A stretch of DNA of 64,000 bases from Limnomonas spitsbergensis (GCA_037349105.1 JAYJMM010000009.1:3575001-3639000); one strand, 5' to 3'. Counted from the stretch's first letter, positions 14,101 to 22,748 are shown. Notes: a model not told the origin generated them from the sequence alone. A program made the numbers and translations.

Positions 14101-17100
14101 GCGGGGGGAGCAGGGGTGCAGGGTGCAAGGAATCTGGAGGGGTGATGCAAAGGTGCGGGTGGAGGGCGTGGAGAGCAGGGATGGGGGGATTTGGGATGCA
14201 AGGAGACGGGAGCTGGTTGCAAAGAGCTGGACGCATGGTGTTAAGGTGTGGGGGGAGAGTGGGGGAGCAGGGAGCAGTCATGATAGCCGACAACGGCCAG
14301 CCGAAGATGCAACAAGTCAATCAAACCCTCCTAAACCCTGTCCCCCTGAAACCCTTGACCCCTTATCCCTTAACTCTCTTAACCCTGAATCCCTTAACCC
14401 TTGATCTGTAGACCTTTAACCCCCGACCTGTCCACCCCTGACCTCCTACAACCCTGACCGCCCTACAGGCGACGCTACGATGCGCCAAGGCCGTCATGAT
14501 GCCCCACAACGGCCAGCCAACGGTGGTGCGTATGGGCATACATACGGGTCCGGTGGTCACTGGGCTGGTGGGGACCAAGCTGCCCAAGTTCAGCGTGTAT
14601 GGCGACACGATGAACACGGCGTCGAGGATGGAGAGCACGAGCGCCGCAGGTGAGATGACGGTCAAACGATGGAGGAAGAGAATGAAGCAGGGGTGGAGAA
14701 GGGATGGGGAAAGGTGGGAGAAATTATGATGATGAAATGGGCGTGGTGTTATGAATGGGGGCACCAGCGCCTCAGATGAGGGTTGCGGGAAAGGGTGAAG
14801 GTTGACCTCTTAGCCCTTGACCCTAGACCCTGCACCCTGGATCAGAAATCATTGACTAGGCCCGGGCATGGCCTAGTGGGCAAATCTGCTTTACAAGTAC
14901 TCTCCATCACCAAAACAAATTGTTTTGGTGTTTAATCGTACTTGTGAAGCAGATGTGTGGGAATGGGTTCCCTAGACTACGACAAGCCAAAATGACAAGC
15001 CCGGGCTTTTTTCCTGTGTTTGCATGTATGTTCTTTTGCTTGGACTTTATAAGGTGTGAGACCGGCCGCCCAATCCTAGAAACCTGAGACGCAAACACAC
15101 AAAAACAGCCCGGGTGCGCAAGGGGCCCTCGCTGACAGCTGAGTAAAGGTGAGCAGGAACAGGAAAGGCACACGACCAACAAGTACTCATATGTCAGGTC
15201 TCCGAGGGTTGGGCGGCCAGCCTCATACTTTGCTACGTTTTAGCAAAATAATTACGTTGGTCTGGTTTCATGCCATGCATGCCACATGGGACAATACTAC
15301 TATCAGCAGCAAGTCAGAGGCCATAACAATGGATAACATAGATCTGGACTCCACATCTCACTGGGCGATACGGTGAAAACCGCCCAGCATGGTGCATGGA
15401 GCATGGCGCACACGCTGCATGGGTGCATGGCGCCATGTCGAGGTGGCGCCATACGCCATTCTTGTTCAGATGGCGCCATGTGCCATGCATGGCGGGATGG
15501 CGCCATGCACCCAGCACCCAGCATCAGTGCAGCAGGTTGCGCGGTATTGGGATTTGGGATGCGAAAGAAGCTGCCATGAAGCTGCTGCTGCTGCTATTGT
15601 TGCTTTTTTTTTCTGACTCGTTCATACTCACCCTTCACACTCGTTCCACTCTTTTTCTGCAGGCAAGATCCAGGTCAGCCAGGCCTCGTACCACCTGCTG
15701 TCGGCCTCCCACACCTTCATACCAACAGGGGGCGTGACTGTGAAGGGCAAGGTGAGGAGATCTGACCGGGGTCGGGTGCAAGGCGTCATGAGAGGGGAGT
15801 TGAGGAGTGGGGGGAGGAGTGGGGGGAGCAGGGATCAGGAGTCAGGTGTAAGGCGTCATGAGAGGGGAGTTAACGAGTGGGGGGAGGAGTGGGGGGAGCA
15901 GGGATCAGGAGTCAGGTGTAAGGCAGCATAAGAGGGGAGTTAACGAGTGGGGGGAGGAGTGGGGGGAGCAGGGATCAGGAGTCAGGTGCAAGGCGTCATG
16001 AGAGGGGAGTTGAGGAGTGGGGGGAGGAGTGGGGGGAGCAGGGATCAGGAGTCAGGTGCAAGGCGTCATGAGAGGGGAGTTCAGGAGTGGGGGGAGCAGG
16101 GATCAGGAGGCAGGTGTAAGGCGTCATGAGAGGGGAGTTGAGGAGTGGGGGGAGGAGTGGGAGGAGCAGGGATCAGGAGTCAGGTGTAAGGCATCATGAG
16201 AGGGGAGTTCAGGAGTGGGGGGAGGAGTGGGGAGAGCAGGGATCAGGAGTCAGGTGCAAGGCGTCGTGAGAGGGGAGTTGAGTCGTGGGGGGAGGAGTGG
16301 GGGGAGCAGGGATCAGGAGTCAGGTGTAAGGCGTCATGAGAGGGGAGTTAACGAGTGGGGGGAGGAGTGGGGGGAGCAGGGAGCAGGAGTCAGGCGCAAG
16401 GCGTCATAAGAGGGGAGTTAACGAGTGGGGGGAGGAGTGGGGGGAGCAGGGATCAGGAGTCAGGTGTAAGGCGTCATGAGAGGGGAGTTGAGGAGTGGGG
16501 GGAGGAGTGGGGGGAGCAGGGATCAGGAGTCAGGTGTAAGGCGTCATGAGAGGGGAGTTAATGAGTGAGGGGAGGAGTGGGGGGAGCAGGGATCAGGAGT
16601 CAGGTGTAAGGCGTCATGAGAGGGGAGTTAACGAGTGGGGGGAGGAGTGGGGGGAGCAGGTATCAGGAGTCAGGTGCAAGGCGTCATGAGAGGGGAGTTA
16701 ACGAGTGGGGGGAGGAGTGGGGGGAGCAGGGATCAGGAGTCAGGCGCAAGGCGTCATGAGAGGGGAGTTAACGAGTGGGGGGAGGAGTGGGGGGAGCAGG
16801 GATCAGGAGTCAGGTGTAAGGCGTCATGAGAGGGGAGTTAACGAGTGAGGGGAGGAGTGGGGGGAGCAGGGACCAGGAGTCAGGTGTAAGGCGTCACGAG
16901 AGGGGAGTTAACGAGTGGGGGGAGGAGTGGGGGGAGCAGGGATCAGGAGTCAGGTGTAAGGTGTCATGAGAGGGGAGTTAATGAGTGGGGGGAGGAGTGG
17001 GGGGAGCAGGGATCAGGAGTCAGGTGTAAGGCGTCATGAGAGGGGAGTTGAGGAGTGAGGGGAGGAGTGGGGGGAGCAGGGACCAGGAGTCAGGTGCAAG

Positions 17101-20100
17101 GCGTCATGAGAGGGGAGTTAACGAGTGGGGGGAGGAGTGGGGGAAGCAGGGATCAGGAGTCAGGTGCAAGGCGTCATGAGAGGGGAGTTAACGAGTGGGG
17201 GGGGGGCAGGGATGTGGGATGGGGGTACACAGAATTGGGAGCGGATGCAAAGGTGAAGGGGGAGGGCAGGGGGGAAGCAGGGATGGTGATTTGAGGGCGC
17301 AAAGAGTTCTGAACTTTACAGAAGCTAATCTAACCGGGCTCTGGTCAGACCTATGGGACCTGGAGGATGCATCCTATGACATTTCTTCTGCTGCATAGCA
17401 AATCTCAACAACAGGCAGTGTTTTGTTGTCTTCATGACTCTTAGCTACACGTCAGCTACAATCAGGCCTCTGGCCAGAGGCCCAGTTTGTGGCCAGCCAT
17501 GCTGCTCCGGCTGCCTGCGCTAGGCTGGTCCAGGTGTTGTCCCAATCGGGCCTTTAGCTGCCACTCAAGCTGCCTGCCGAAGGTGGATTCTTAACACGAA
17601 AATAAAACCTGGGCAACAAGGCGTGCTGGATTCAAAGAACAGTGCACGCTACAATCCTAACCCTGGCTCATAACCCCAAACCTTAACCGGAAAGTGGAAC
17701 CTGGACAACAGGGCATGCTGTATTAAGAGAAGGGGGCATGCTGCAAATCTGGCCCTGGCTCATAACCATTCACCCTAAACCCTAACCGGGAAGTGTAACC
17801 TGGACAAAGGCATGCTGGATCAGGAGAACGGGGCATGCTGCAGTCCTGGCTCTGGCTCTCATCTCTGAACCCTGACCATATCCCCCGCTCCTGAACCCTT
17901 AACCCCTAACAACTCCCCCATTCCTGAACACTAAACCCTGGGCAACTCCCCTGTTCCTGAACCCTAAACACTGACCATATACCATGTTCCTGAACCCTAA
18001 ACCTTGAGCAACTCCCCCATTCCTGAAACCTAAACCCTGAGCAACTCCCCCATTCCTGAACCCTAAACCTTGACCAACTCCTCCGTTCCTGAACCCTAAA
18101 CCCTGACCAAATCCTCTGTTCCTGAACCCTAAACCCTGACCAAATCCCCCGCTCCTGGAACCTTAACCCTGAGCGGCTCCCCGCTCCTGGCTAAAAATAC
18201 ACAGACCTAAACCCTAAATCGGAACCCCTCATGCGTCCGTACCAATACTTTTAACCCTGTGAATTCTGTAAACACACGCGCAGTCCTAAACCCTAAATTG
18301 TTACCCCTGAATCAAAACCCTGAATTGTAACCCTAAATCGTAACCCTAAATCGTAACTTTAAATCGTAACCCTAAATCGTAACCCTAAATTGTTACCCTA
18401 AATTTTAACCTAAATCGTCACCCTGAATCGAACCCTGAATTGTAACCCCAATTCTTAACCCTACATCGTAAACCGTACCATGCTGCAGTCACCACACCGC
18501 TGTCCTCAAACCTGAATCCCCCCCCCCCCCTTGTACTGCTCTGTTGCTGGCTGACAGGGAGTGATGGAGACGTACCTCTGGGACCCTATGGAGCATCCGG
18601 AGGAGCAGTACAGCTCTACGCACAACCTGGCGCATGTAGGTCCGGCTTGTACAATTGTACCGCATGCCTGAAATATGCTACAATTCAATTTTGGACAGTA
18701 TGTGAAGCAGTCAAGGGACGTACGCATTGCATTCCTGCCCTGCCCTCCACCCCCCTGCCCGCCCTGCCCTGCCCTGCCCTGTCCTGCCCCCTGCCCTGCC
18801 CTGCCCCGCATCGCCTGACACTTTCTCCTGCCCCGCCTTGCCCTTCCCCTCATCACCTGACAGTCTGACACCATGCCCCCCGCCCTGCCCAGCACCGCAT
18901 TGGCTGACACTTTCTCCTGCCCCGCCTTGCCCTTCCCCTCATCACCTGACAGTCTGACACCTTGCCCCCCGCCCTGCCCAGCACCGCATTGGCTGACACT
19001 TTCTCCTGCCCCGCCTTGCCCTGCCCTACATCACCTGACAGTCTGACACCTTGCCCCCCGCCCTGCCTAGCACCGCATTGGCTGACACTTTCTCCTGCCC
19101 CGCCTTGCCCTGCCCTACATCACCTGACAGTCTGACACCATGCCCCCCGCCCTGCCCAGCACCGCATTGGCTGACACTTTCTCCTGCCCCGCCTTGCCCT
19201 TCCCCTCATCACCTGACAGTCTGACACCATGCCCCCCGCCCTGCCCAGCACCGCATCGGCTGACACTTTCTTCCGCCCTGCCCCTCCTGCCCTACCCTGT
19301 CCTACTCCCCACCCTGCCCTGACCCAACCCCGCCCTGCCCTGCCACCTGGCCTGCCCTGCCCCGCATCGACTGACACTTTCACCCGCCCCGCCTTGCCCT
19401 GCTCCTCATCACCTGACAGTCTGACACATTCTCCCACCCTGCCCCCCGCCCTGCCCAGCCCCGCATCGACTGATACCTTCTCCCGCCCTGCCCCTTCTGC
19501 CCTGCCTCGCCCTTCATCGCTTGACAGCCTGACACTTTCTCCCGCCTTATGCCCCCGCCCTGCCCTGCCCAGCCCTGCATCACCTGACACTTTCTCCCGC
19601 CCTGCCCCTTCTGCCCTGCCTCGCCCCTCATCACTTGACAGCCTGACACTTTCTCCCGCCCTTTCCCCTCCTGCCCTGCCCAGCCCCGCATCGCCTGACA
19701 CTTTCTCCCGCCCTGCCCCTTCTGCCCTGCCTCGCCCCTCATCACTTGACAGCCTGACACTTTCTCCCGCCCTTTCCCCTCCTGCCCTGCCCAGCCCCGC
19801 ATCGCCTGACACTTTCTCCCGCCCTGCCCCTTCTGCCCTGCCTCGCCCTTCATCGCTTGACAGCCTGACACTTTCTCCCGCCCTTTCCCCTCCTGCCCTG
19901 CCCAGCCCCGCATCGCCTGACACTTTCTCCCGCCCTGCCCCTTCTGCCCTGCCTCGCCCCTCATCACTTGACAGCCTGACACTTTCTCAGCCCCGCATCG
20001 ACTGACACTTTCTCCCGCCCTGCCCTGCCCCGCATCGACTGACACTTTTTCCCGCCCTGCCCCTTGCCCCGCATCACCTGATACTTTTTCCCGCCCTGCT

Positions 20101-20809
20101 CCCTGCCCCGCAGGAGGCTGCCGCCATCACGACACACCTCGGCGCATACTTGATCCCCGAGCATGCTATGGCAATGGCAAGTCTCAGCATCAGCACGCAG
20201 CGACCGGGATCAATCTCAAGGACACTCTCGGTGATCAGCACCGGCCGGGCCTCCCCGACCTTGTCCGACGACAGCACCATGGTATCGGCGCTGCGCGGCG
20301 CCTTGCTGTCACCGCTGCTTGGCCACAAGGAGGACGCAAAGGAGCTCAAGTACCAACGTAGTTCGAGCTCCGCAACTCTCGAGACAGGGAAAGGTTTGGC
20401 GAGGGTGAGTGAGACAGCAGGGGCGGTGCCGGCCCTGCCGGGGTCGGTACCTGCTGCCGGCGCGAGGGGCAGCGCCTGGCCGTCCTCCATGCCTCGGAGG
20501 AAAATCAGCTTGCGCAGCAATAGCATCAGCAACTTCAGGGACGTTGGGTTGGCAAAGGCTAATGGAGGGGAAAACGCGGTCATTGTTGCTGAGGAGGAGG
20601 ATGCTGTGGTCGGTGTCGCCTCGCCCTCGGGGCGCCTCGGGAAATTCCTTCGGTCCCGCAACTTAGCCGTCGCGTCGGTGAAACTCCGACAGCATTCGAT
20701 GGCGGCGCATCCCCGCTCGGTGCCGCTCTCCAAGCTCATGGAGGCGGCCAACGACATAAGTGGAAGTGGAAGCGGAAGCGGAAGCGTCGAGTCCGGCAGC
20801 GCCCCGTAG
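2107..20809 (+). CDS. PAS-associated class III adenylyl/guanylyl cyclase, 12 exons, 5'-incomplete
   Basis: Makes cAMP or cGMP from ATP or GTP. Exons: 2107-2236, 3646-3729, 4643-5330, 6953-7100, 8277-9039, 10548-10625, 11366-11519, 12498-12736, 14469-14649, 15663-15751, 18558-18635, 20114-20809. Every junction is GT-AG and all phases match, giving about 1,108 residues. The first part is Ser/Gly/Ala-rich and ends in a PAS-like segment ([16 protein letters not shown], then [16 protein letters not shown]). A linker coiled coil leads to [10 protein letters not shown]. The catalytic domain (about residues 665-875) shows [15 protein letters not shown] (first metal Asp), [14 protein letters not shown] (second metal Asp), [16 protein letters not shown], then [18 protein letters not shown] with the transition-state Asn and Arg. 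[10 protein letters not shown] closes it. A 231-residue low-complexity tail ends at TAG 20807. The usual specificity Glu before TIGD is Asp here, so substrate is uncertain. No membrane segment is seen, but the N-terminus lies upstream. First and last exon limits are least sure. Confidence 0.88.
2352..2470 (+). repeat. (TGACC)n pentanucleotide repeat
   Basis: About 20 pentamers TGACC, interrupted by GCTTAGACC, lie in the intron after the first visible cyclase exon. Confidence 0.85.
2611..2775 (+). repeat. 29-bp tandem repeat, 6 copies
   Basis: Unit contains GCCCAGGGTTAGGATAAATA and starts at 2611, 2640, 2669, 2698, 2727 and 2756. Copies are nearly identical. It is intronic and carries a telomere-like GGGTTAGG core. 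Confidence 0.9.
2804..2990 (-). repeat. Partial copy of TIR element family F3
   Basis: The left end GCTGTAGATTTCCTTTGCC and the following CCTCATAATTA match the terminal inverted repeat of the element at 48868-49092. Internal GAGTTTTGGTCAA also matches, in reverse orientation. The far end has decayed. Confidence 0.5.
3176..3222 (+). repeat. Exon-edge echo, acceptor side of cyclase exon 3646-3729
   Basis: CACACGCAG followed by GTCCTGTCTCAGCTGCTCGC and TAGCCATC copies the acceptor and first ~30 bases of the exon at 3646, including the CGCAG acceptor. It lies 465 bp upstream of the functional site, on the other side of the C-rich hexamer array. Confidence 0.8.
3236..3640 (+). repeat. C-rich hexamer array (CACGCC/CCACCC)n
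   Basis: About 400 bp of CACGCC, CCCACC and CCCGCC hexamers fill the intron up to the acceptor at 3645. It is open in several frames on both strands (Ala/Pro/Thr/His or Gly/Arg/Trp repeats), but these are products of the 6-bp period and not genes. On the plus strand it acts as a very long pyrimidine-rich tract before the 3' splice site. Confidence 0.9.
3745..3896 (+). repeat. Dispersed repeat family F1, plus-strand copy
   Basis: Matches the 17448-17640 copy through TTTGTGGCCAGCC, GGCCAGTCCAGGT, GATTGGGCCTTTGGC and the end AAACACTGGGCTCC. It lies just downstream of the cyclase exon ending at 3729. Confidence 0.6.
4012..4099 (+). mobile_element. Hairpin-tailed ~88-bp element, copy a
   Basis: Begins GGTAACGGCGCGGATGTG, continues to GTTTCCTTAACTC, then a CCCC-ACAC-GGGG hairpin, GCGTAGC and a (CTTT)n tail. 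Four more copies lie at 40278, 49446, 50260 and 53651, all plus strand. Related direct repeats (GACATTTGTGTCA, AGGCTTGCCGTG) lie on both sides, at about 3955-4003 and 4112-4160. The copy therefore interrupts a tandem repeat or created a long target duplication. It has no coding capacity; SINE-like is the best guess. Confidence 0.6.
4283..4313 (+). repeat. Exon-edge echo, donor side of cyclase exon 3646-3729
   Basis: CGCTCGTGTAGCCTTGGAAG then AGGGTGCC copies the exon end (CTCGGGGAGCCTTGGAGAAG) and its donor. It lies about 580 bp downstream of the functional site. Confidence 0.65.
4490..4516 (+). repeat. Exon-edge echo, acceptor side of cyclase exon 4643-5330
   Basis: CCCCTCTCAGGTGGTTCAGG mirrors CCTCTTTTAGGTGGTCCAGG at 4633-4652, including the AG acceptor and first nine exon bases. 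The sequence 4380-4640 otherwise holds degenerate TTTAGGG motifs. Confidence 0.5.
5331..6265 (+). repeat. Degenerate telomere-like intron repeat, C-rich strand on sense strand
   Basis: More than 900 bp of irregular CCCTGAACCCTATACC and CCCTACACCCTGAACC blocks, 7-8 bp apart, fill most of the intron 5331-6952. The motif is a drifted form of the plant-type telomere repeat. The part 6266-6830 is AT-richer, with a 20-bp repeat around ACCATATTGCTGATATAAT (about 6700-6770); I see no gene there. Confidence 0.85.
7145..7340 (+). repeat. Exon-edge echoes, donor side of cyclase exon 6953-7100
   Basis: Two clear degenerate copies and one weak one follow the functional donor (GCTGCTAG/GTAAGA). Each repeats CTGAA..TGC..CTCATGG, GGTGCACTC(C/T)GCAGGC, TTAGCTGCCAG and a GT site. 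Clear copies end near 7211 and 7310. A further fragment ends near 7650 beyond the element at 7375-7602. Frame is not kept. Confidence 0.75.
7375..7602. mobile_element. 228-bp TIR element (MITE-like) with 8-bp target duplication
   Basis: Left end AAGGGGCCTGTCACTT then GGGTCGGACGAGTC is the inverse of the right end GACTCGTCCGACCC then AAGTGACAGGCCCCTT, giving ~33-bp terminal inverted repeats with a few mismatches. Flanks 7367-7374 GCTGCGTG and 7603-7610 GCTGCGTC form an 8-bp duplication with one mismatch, as made by hAT-superfamily transposases. There is no coding capacity. It sits inside the exon-edge echo array of the cyclase intron. Confidence 0.8.
7790..7905 (+). repeat. Short tandem repeat, about 4 copies
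   Basis: ATCTGCCACTTCATGTATCT then TCCGTTCCTA recurs with small changes. The rest of 7640-8276 holds related TGCC blocks and, at 8050-8090, an echo (TATCCAGGGGTGAGG then ACGCGAACAC) of the acceptor and start of the exon at 8277. Confidence 0.65.
9237..10440 (+). repeat. 1.2-kb hexanucleotide microsatellite (ATACAG/ATACGG)n
   Basis: About 200 copies of a 6-bp unit, mainly ATACAG, with runs of ATACGG and short ATACCG and ATGCAG variants. It fills the intron between exons 8277-9039 and 10548-10625. A 6-bp period with no stop leaves long open frames in several registers and on both strands (Tyr-Arg, Ile-Gln, Asp-Thr, Ile-Cys dipeptides), none of which is a gene. Variant runs come in blocks, which suggests block-wise expansion. 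Confidence 0.97.
10690..11200 (+). repeat. Exon-edge echoes, donor side of cyclase exon 10548-10625
   Basis: Three to four degraded copies of GAGGAGCGGATGACTGCACT, GAGACACAGCTCACCATG and the donor region recur near 10700-10755, 10835-10890, 11070-11125 and about 11160. They are separated by GTAGCTGAAATGTAGCTGAA spacers that copy the start of the intron. Later copies carry substitutions that break the frame. Confidence 0.85.
11525..11770 (+). repeat. Exon-edge echo, donor side of cyclase exon 11366-11519, with spacer repeats
   Basis: GAGTGGATGGTGCTGG(C/T) repeats about six times. Then 11690-11760 copies the last ~70 exon bases (CCACCCTAACGTCACTGTG becomes TCACCCCAACGTCTCCATA; TTCATGGATGTTGTGG becomes TTCATGGATATTTTAG) with a fresh GTGAGT donor. 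Confidence 0.85.
11888..12400 (+). repeat. Exon-edge echoes, acceptor side of cyclase exon 12498-12736
   Basis: Three pseudo-exons at about 11888, 12054 and 12290 each start with CAG-like or AG acceptor sequence. Each then follows the exon start: TTTACCACGATGTCCCAAGA or TTTACCACAATGTCGAAAGA, then CGTCCAAGCCTCAGA and GTCATGGGTTT. They resemble the functional exon over up to ~70 bases (codons for [16 protein letters not shown]). Similarity generally falls with distance from the real exon. Confidence 0.9.
12800..13415 (+). repeat. Exon-edge echoes, donor side of cyclase exon 12498-12736; 166-bp unit, 4 copies
   Basis: Copies at about 12804, 12970, 13136 and 13300 repeat the last ~95 exon bases (from CATGAAGGAGGACGAGGAGG to GTCATGGAGTTTGCAAAG), the donor GTGCGG, and intron sequence. 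They are 90% or more alike. Using a later donor would insert long extra sequence, so correct splicing requires the first site. The following 13415-14275 is G-rich degenerate repeat (GCAAAGGTGCGGGGGG, GGAGTGGGGTGCAAGGAG). Confidence 0.92.
14278..14320 (+). repeat. Exon-edge echo, acceptor side of cyclase exon 14469-14649
   Basis: GTCATGATAGCCGACAACGG then CCAGCCGAAG copies GTCATGATGCCCCACAACGG then CCAGCCAACG at 14494-14523. The remaining intron to 14468 is CCCTTAACCCTTGA-type repeat. Confidence 0.7.
14990..15245 (-). repeat. Dispersed repeat family F2, composite copy
   Basis: The block 15060-15175 reads (minus strand) as GTGTGCCTTTCCTGTTCCTG, AGCTG, GGCCCCTTGCGCACCCGGGC and GGTTTCTAGGATTGGGCGGC. 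It matches 54530-54712, 58255-58505 and 49200-49380. A plus-oriented fragment GAGGGTTGGGCGGCCAGCC follows at 15205. It has no open frame and no clear terminal inverted repeat. Confidence 0.65.
15768..17205 (+). repeat. 70-bp tandem array, about 20 copies
   Basis: The unit contains GGCGTCATGAGAGGGGAGTT, a variable AACGAGTG, TTGAGGAGTG or TCAGGAGTG, then GGAGGAGTGGGGGGAGCAGG and GATCAGGAGTCAGGTG. One copy (near 16085) has lost 14 bp. It fills the intron after exon 15663-15751. The unit contains no recognisable exon sequence. Because 70 is not a multiple of 3, frames rotate between copies. Confidence 0.95.
17448..17640 (+). repeat. Dispersed repeat family F1, fullest copy
   Basis: Runs from GTCAGCTACAATCAGGCCTC through TTTGTGGCCAGCCATGCTGC, GGCTGGTCCAGG and CCCAATCGGGCCTTTAGCTG to AAATAAAACCTGGGCAAC. 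The rest of the intron to 18557 (17640-18500) holds degenerate CCTGAACCCTAAACCCTGA and CCCTAAATCGTAA repeats. Confidence 0.6.
18745..20105 (+). repeat. Pyrimidine-rich tandem array before the last cyclase exon; 76-bp then 111-bp units
   Basis: The left part repeats CTGACACTTTCTCCTGCCCC with CATCACCTGACAGTCTGACA about every 75 bp. From about 19560 an exact 111-bp unit (TGACACTTTCTCCCGCCCTG, CATCACTTGACAGCC) repeats four times. 111 is divisible by 3, so ~260-codon frames stay open on both strands; these are artefacts. The array ends in the functional acceptor CCCTGCCCCGCAG at 20113, and its units resemble that pyrimidine tract. Confidence 0.9.
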
Positions 20810-21655
20810 CTGCCGAGCTCGAAATCCAACGTGCAACGCACTGTGCCTTACGCGCCGAGCAGCGAGATCGCCTCGGCTTCCGACGTCGGAAGCTTTCCGT
20901 TGCGTCGCTGCGAGTCTAAGCCGGAGACTTCTAGTGAGCAGTCCATGTCGTTCAGCCAGATGCCCCTCGGGTCGCTGCCACGAGACGCATCGAAGTCCGA
21001 GTGCGGCGTCGACGTGCCCGTGCACTGCCCACTCACAGGTGTCGGGATCCTCCGGCGGAGCCACCCGGGCGTGTTAAGCAACAGTGGTGTACCGCAGGGT
21101 GAGGAGCTGGACGCCTCGCAGTCTACCTCAGCTGCCTGTGTCGCCAGGACAAGCAGGCTGCGGCAAAAGAGGTGGCCGCTGCCGCGGAAGAGGCGTCTGC
21201 AGCATCCACCTAGGCCTCAGCCGGTAGCTGGAGCTTCAGCAGCGGTGCGCAGATGCCCTCTGCGGCGGGCTCCGCTGGCGCTGCGGCAGCATTGGCAGTG
21301 GCTGCCACTACGGCCGTGGCCGGCGGCGGCAGCCGGGCTCGCCACGGAGAGGCTAGCCGCGAGCGCCATCACTCGATCCTGGCAGGGCTGATGTTGGGCC
21401 TGACTCCCACCGGCAGTGGCAGCCAGCAGGGCGGAGGCTCGTCGGTGTCCGGGCTGTCCCGCCCGCTGCGCTTGTCGGTCGAGGCCTCCATGATGTTTGG
21501 CGGCGGTGGCGCGACGCAGCCAGGCGGGGCTGCGTCACCGTCTGAAGCAGCAGCGGCTGCGGCAGCGGTTGCCGCCGCCGCTGCGGCGAAGGCTGCGGGC
21601 CGCAGCAGGTGCATCGCGATGATTGCAGAGCAGCCAGTGCATCGTTTCAGCTAGC
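20810..21655 (+). other. Coding-like sequence downstream of the cyclase stop
   Basis: After TAG 20807 the same frame stays open to about 21160 with a Ser-rich composition (LPSSKSNVQRTVPYAP, SSEQSMSFSQMPLG). The next frame then reads CRQDKQAAAKEVAAAAEE, meets TAG near 21211, and continues as an Ala/Gly/Ser-rich open frame from 21253 to a TAG at 21652. GC content and codon bias match the last exon. It could be a former C-terminal extension, a 3'UTR, or an extra exon reached by unrecognised splicing. An intron 21039-21121 would restore the frame between the two parts. Confidence 0.5.
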
Positions 21656-21699
21656 AGCGCTTTATTTAAGTCTGTGTCTTTCAGCCCGTCATCTGTTAG

Positions 21700-21885
21700 C
21701 TGAAACGCCCTTGTGAGATCACGGATCTTGGATCCCCCCGTGATGGTGGATCTGGGTTCTCACCAAGATCTCTGGGATCTGGAATCTCGCTGAGATCATG
21801 GATCGGGGATGTCACTGATCACTGAGATCTTGGATCCGACCTAGATACGGGTCTGAGATCCCACTGTGATCTAGGGAGCTGGGTT
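21700..21885 (+). repeat. GATC-rich degenerate repeat
   Basis: GGATCTTGGATCC, GAGATCATGGATC and GAGATCTTGGATC recur at roughly 20-40 bp spacing. Function unknown. Between 21885 and 22570 I see CATGCAT-rich sequence and no gene. Confidence 0.55.
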
Positions 21886-22569
21886 GGCAACGGTATCTGA
21901 TTGACCACGCCCGCCGGCATACCCCCTCCCCCCCCCTTGCCATCTTTGAGTGGGCAGGGGCATTTTAGCGACTTCTCTGGCAATGGTCATGTGCATGCAT
22001 TTGCATGAAACTTTTGCAGTGCCCATGCGCACTAGATGTGTGAGCATTCGTTCGATGGTAGGCCATGTCATGTGCTCTCGCGAGCCCCGTGGCCCCATGC
22101 GAGCGTTCCCCTGGACGGTGGTCATCTCTAGGCTTCGATCTAGGACGTCCTTGCATGTTCGAAGGTGATATCGATCTAGGCATCCGCCTAGGCCTCAAGC
22201 CCTCAATACATGTCTGCATTATGTGTGGATGCTGTGTCCCTTGAGCACACGCTGTGCCCATGCATTTGAGCCCCATGTACGAATCCATTACTTGTGAGCA
22301 GGTGACAAGCATGTAGGCTTTGATCTGGGCCTCCATCTAGGAATCGATCAGTCAGTAATATTACTTCTTGGGGCCTTACTCACCCGGGCCTTACTCATGA
22401 GGCTGGGCTGACTAGGAATTAAGTTCAGTGCTCTCATGCATGTTTGCATGCTGTGTGTGGTAGTTCTCGCTCCCTGTGTCGTCTCGTGGACTGCTAAAAT
22501 TGTGGATCTCTATGTAGAAATCCGAATCTTGGGATCGTCCAGGACGGTCCCGACTTTTCTTTTGGAGTA

Positions 22570-22748
22570 CCGTTGTCACGGACGTGTTTCGTTGTTTTCG
22601 AATTTCGTTCTTGCTTAACAAGTCGCTGTTTAGGCGATTTTCTTGATTCGTCGCCGCTTAACGTGAAAAATTCCAGTCAAAAACATGTTCACAGTCGATA
22701 TCAGCCCTAAAGAACGATCAAAACAACGAAATACGTCCGTGACAACGA
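22570..22748. mobile_element. 179-bp TIR element flanked by TA (Tc1/mariner-like MITE)
   Basis: Left 22571-22612 (CGTTGTCACGGACGTGTTTC, GTTGTTTTCG, TTCGTTCTT) is the inverse of right 22709-22747 (AAGAACGA, AAAACAACGAAATACGTCCG, TGACAACG), about 40 bp with few mismatches. TA lies just outside each end, the target used by Tc1/mariner transposases. No coding capacity. From 22750 to 23640 I see no gene; a family F5 fragment lies at 23220-23330. Confidence 0.75.

Noticed and set aside
19120..20045. ~220-270 codon open frames on both strands
   Set aside because: A 111-bp (37-codon) tandem repeat keeps frames open by chance; the region is the pyrimidine-rich intron before the last cyclase exon.
20807..21211. 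TAG used as a sense codon (alternative nuclear code, as in some ulvophytes)
   Set aside because: About 1,900 codons in confident exons of three genes contain no internal TAG or TAA, so reassignment is not supported.
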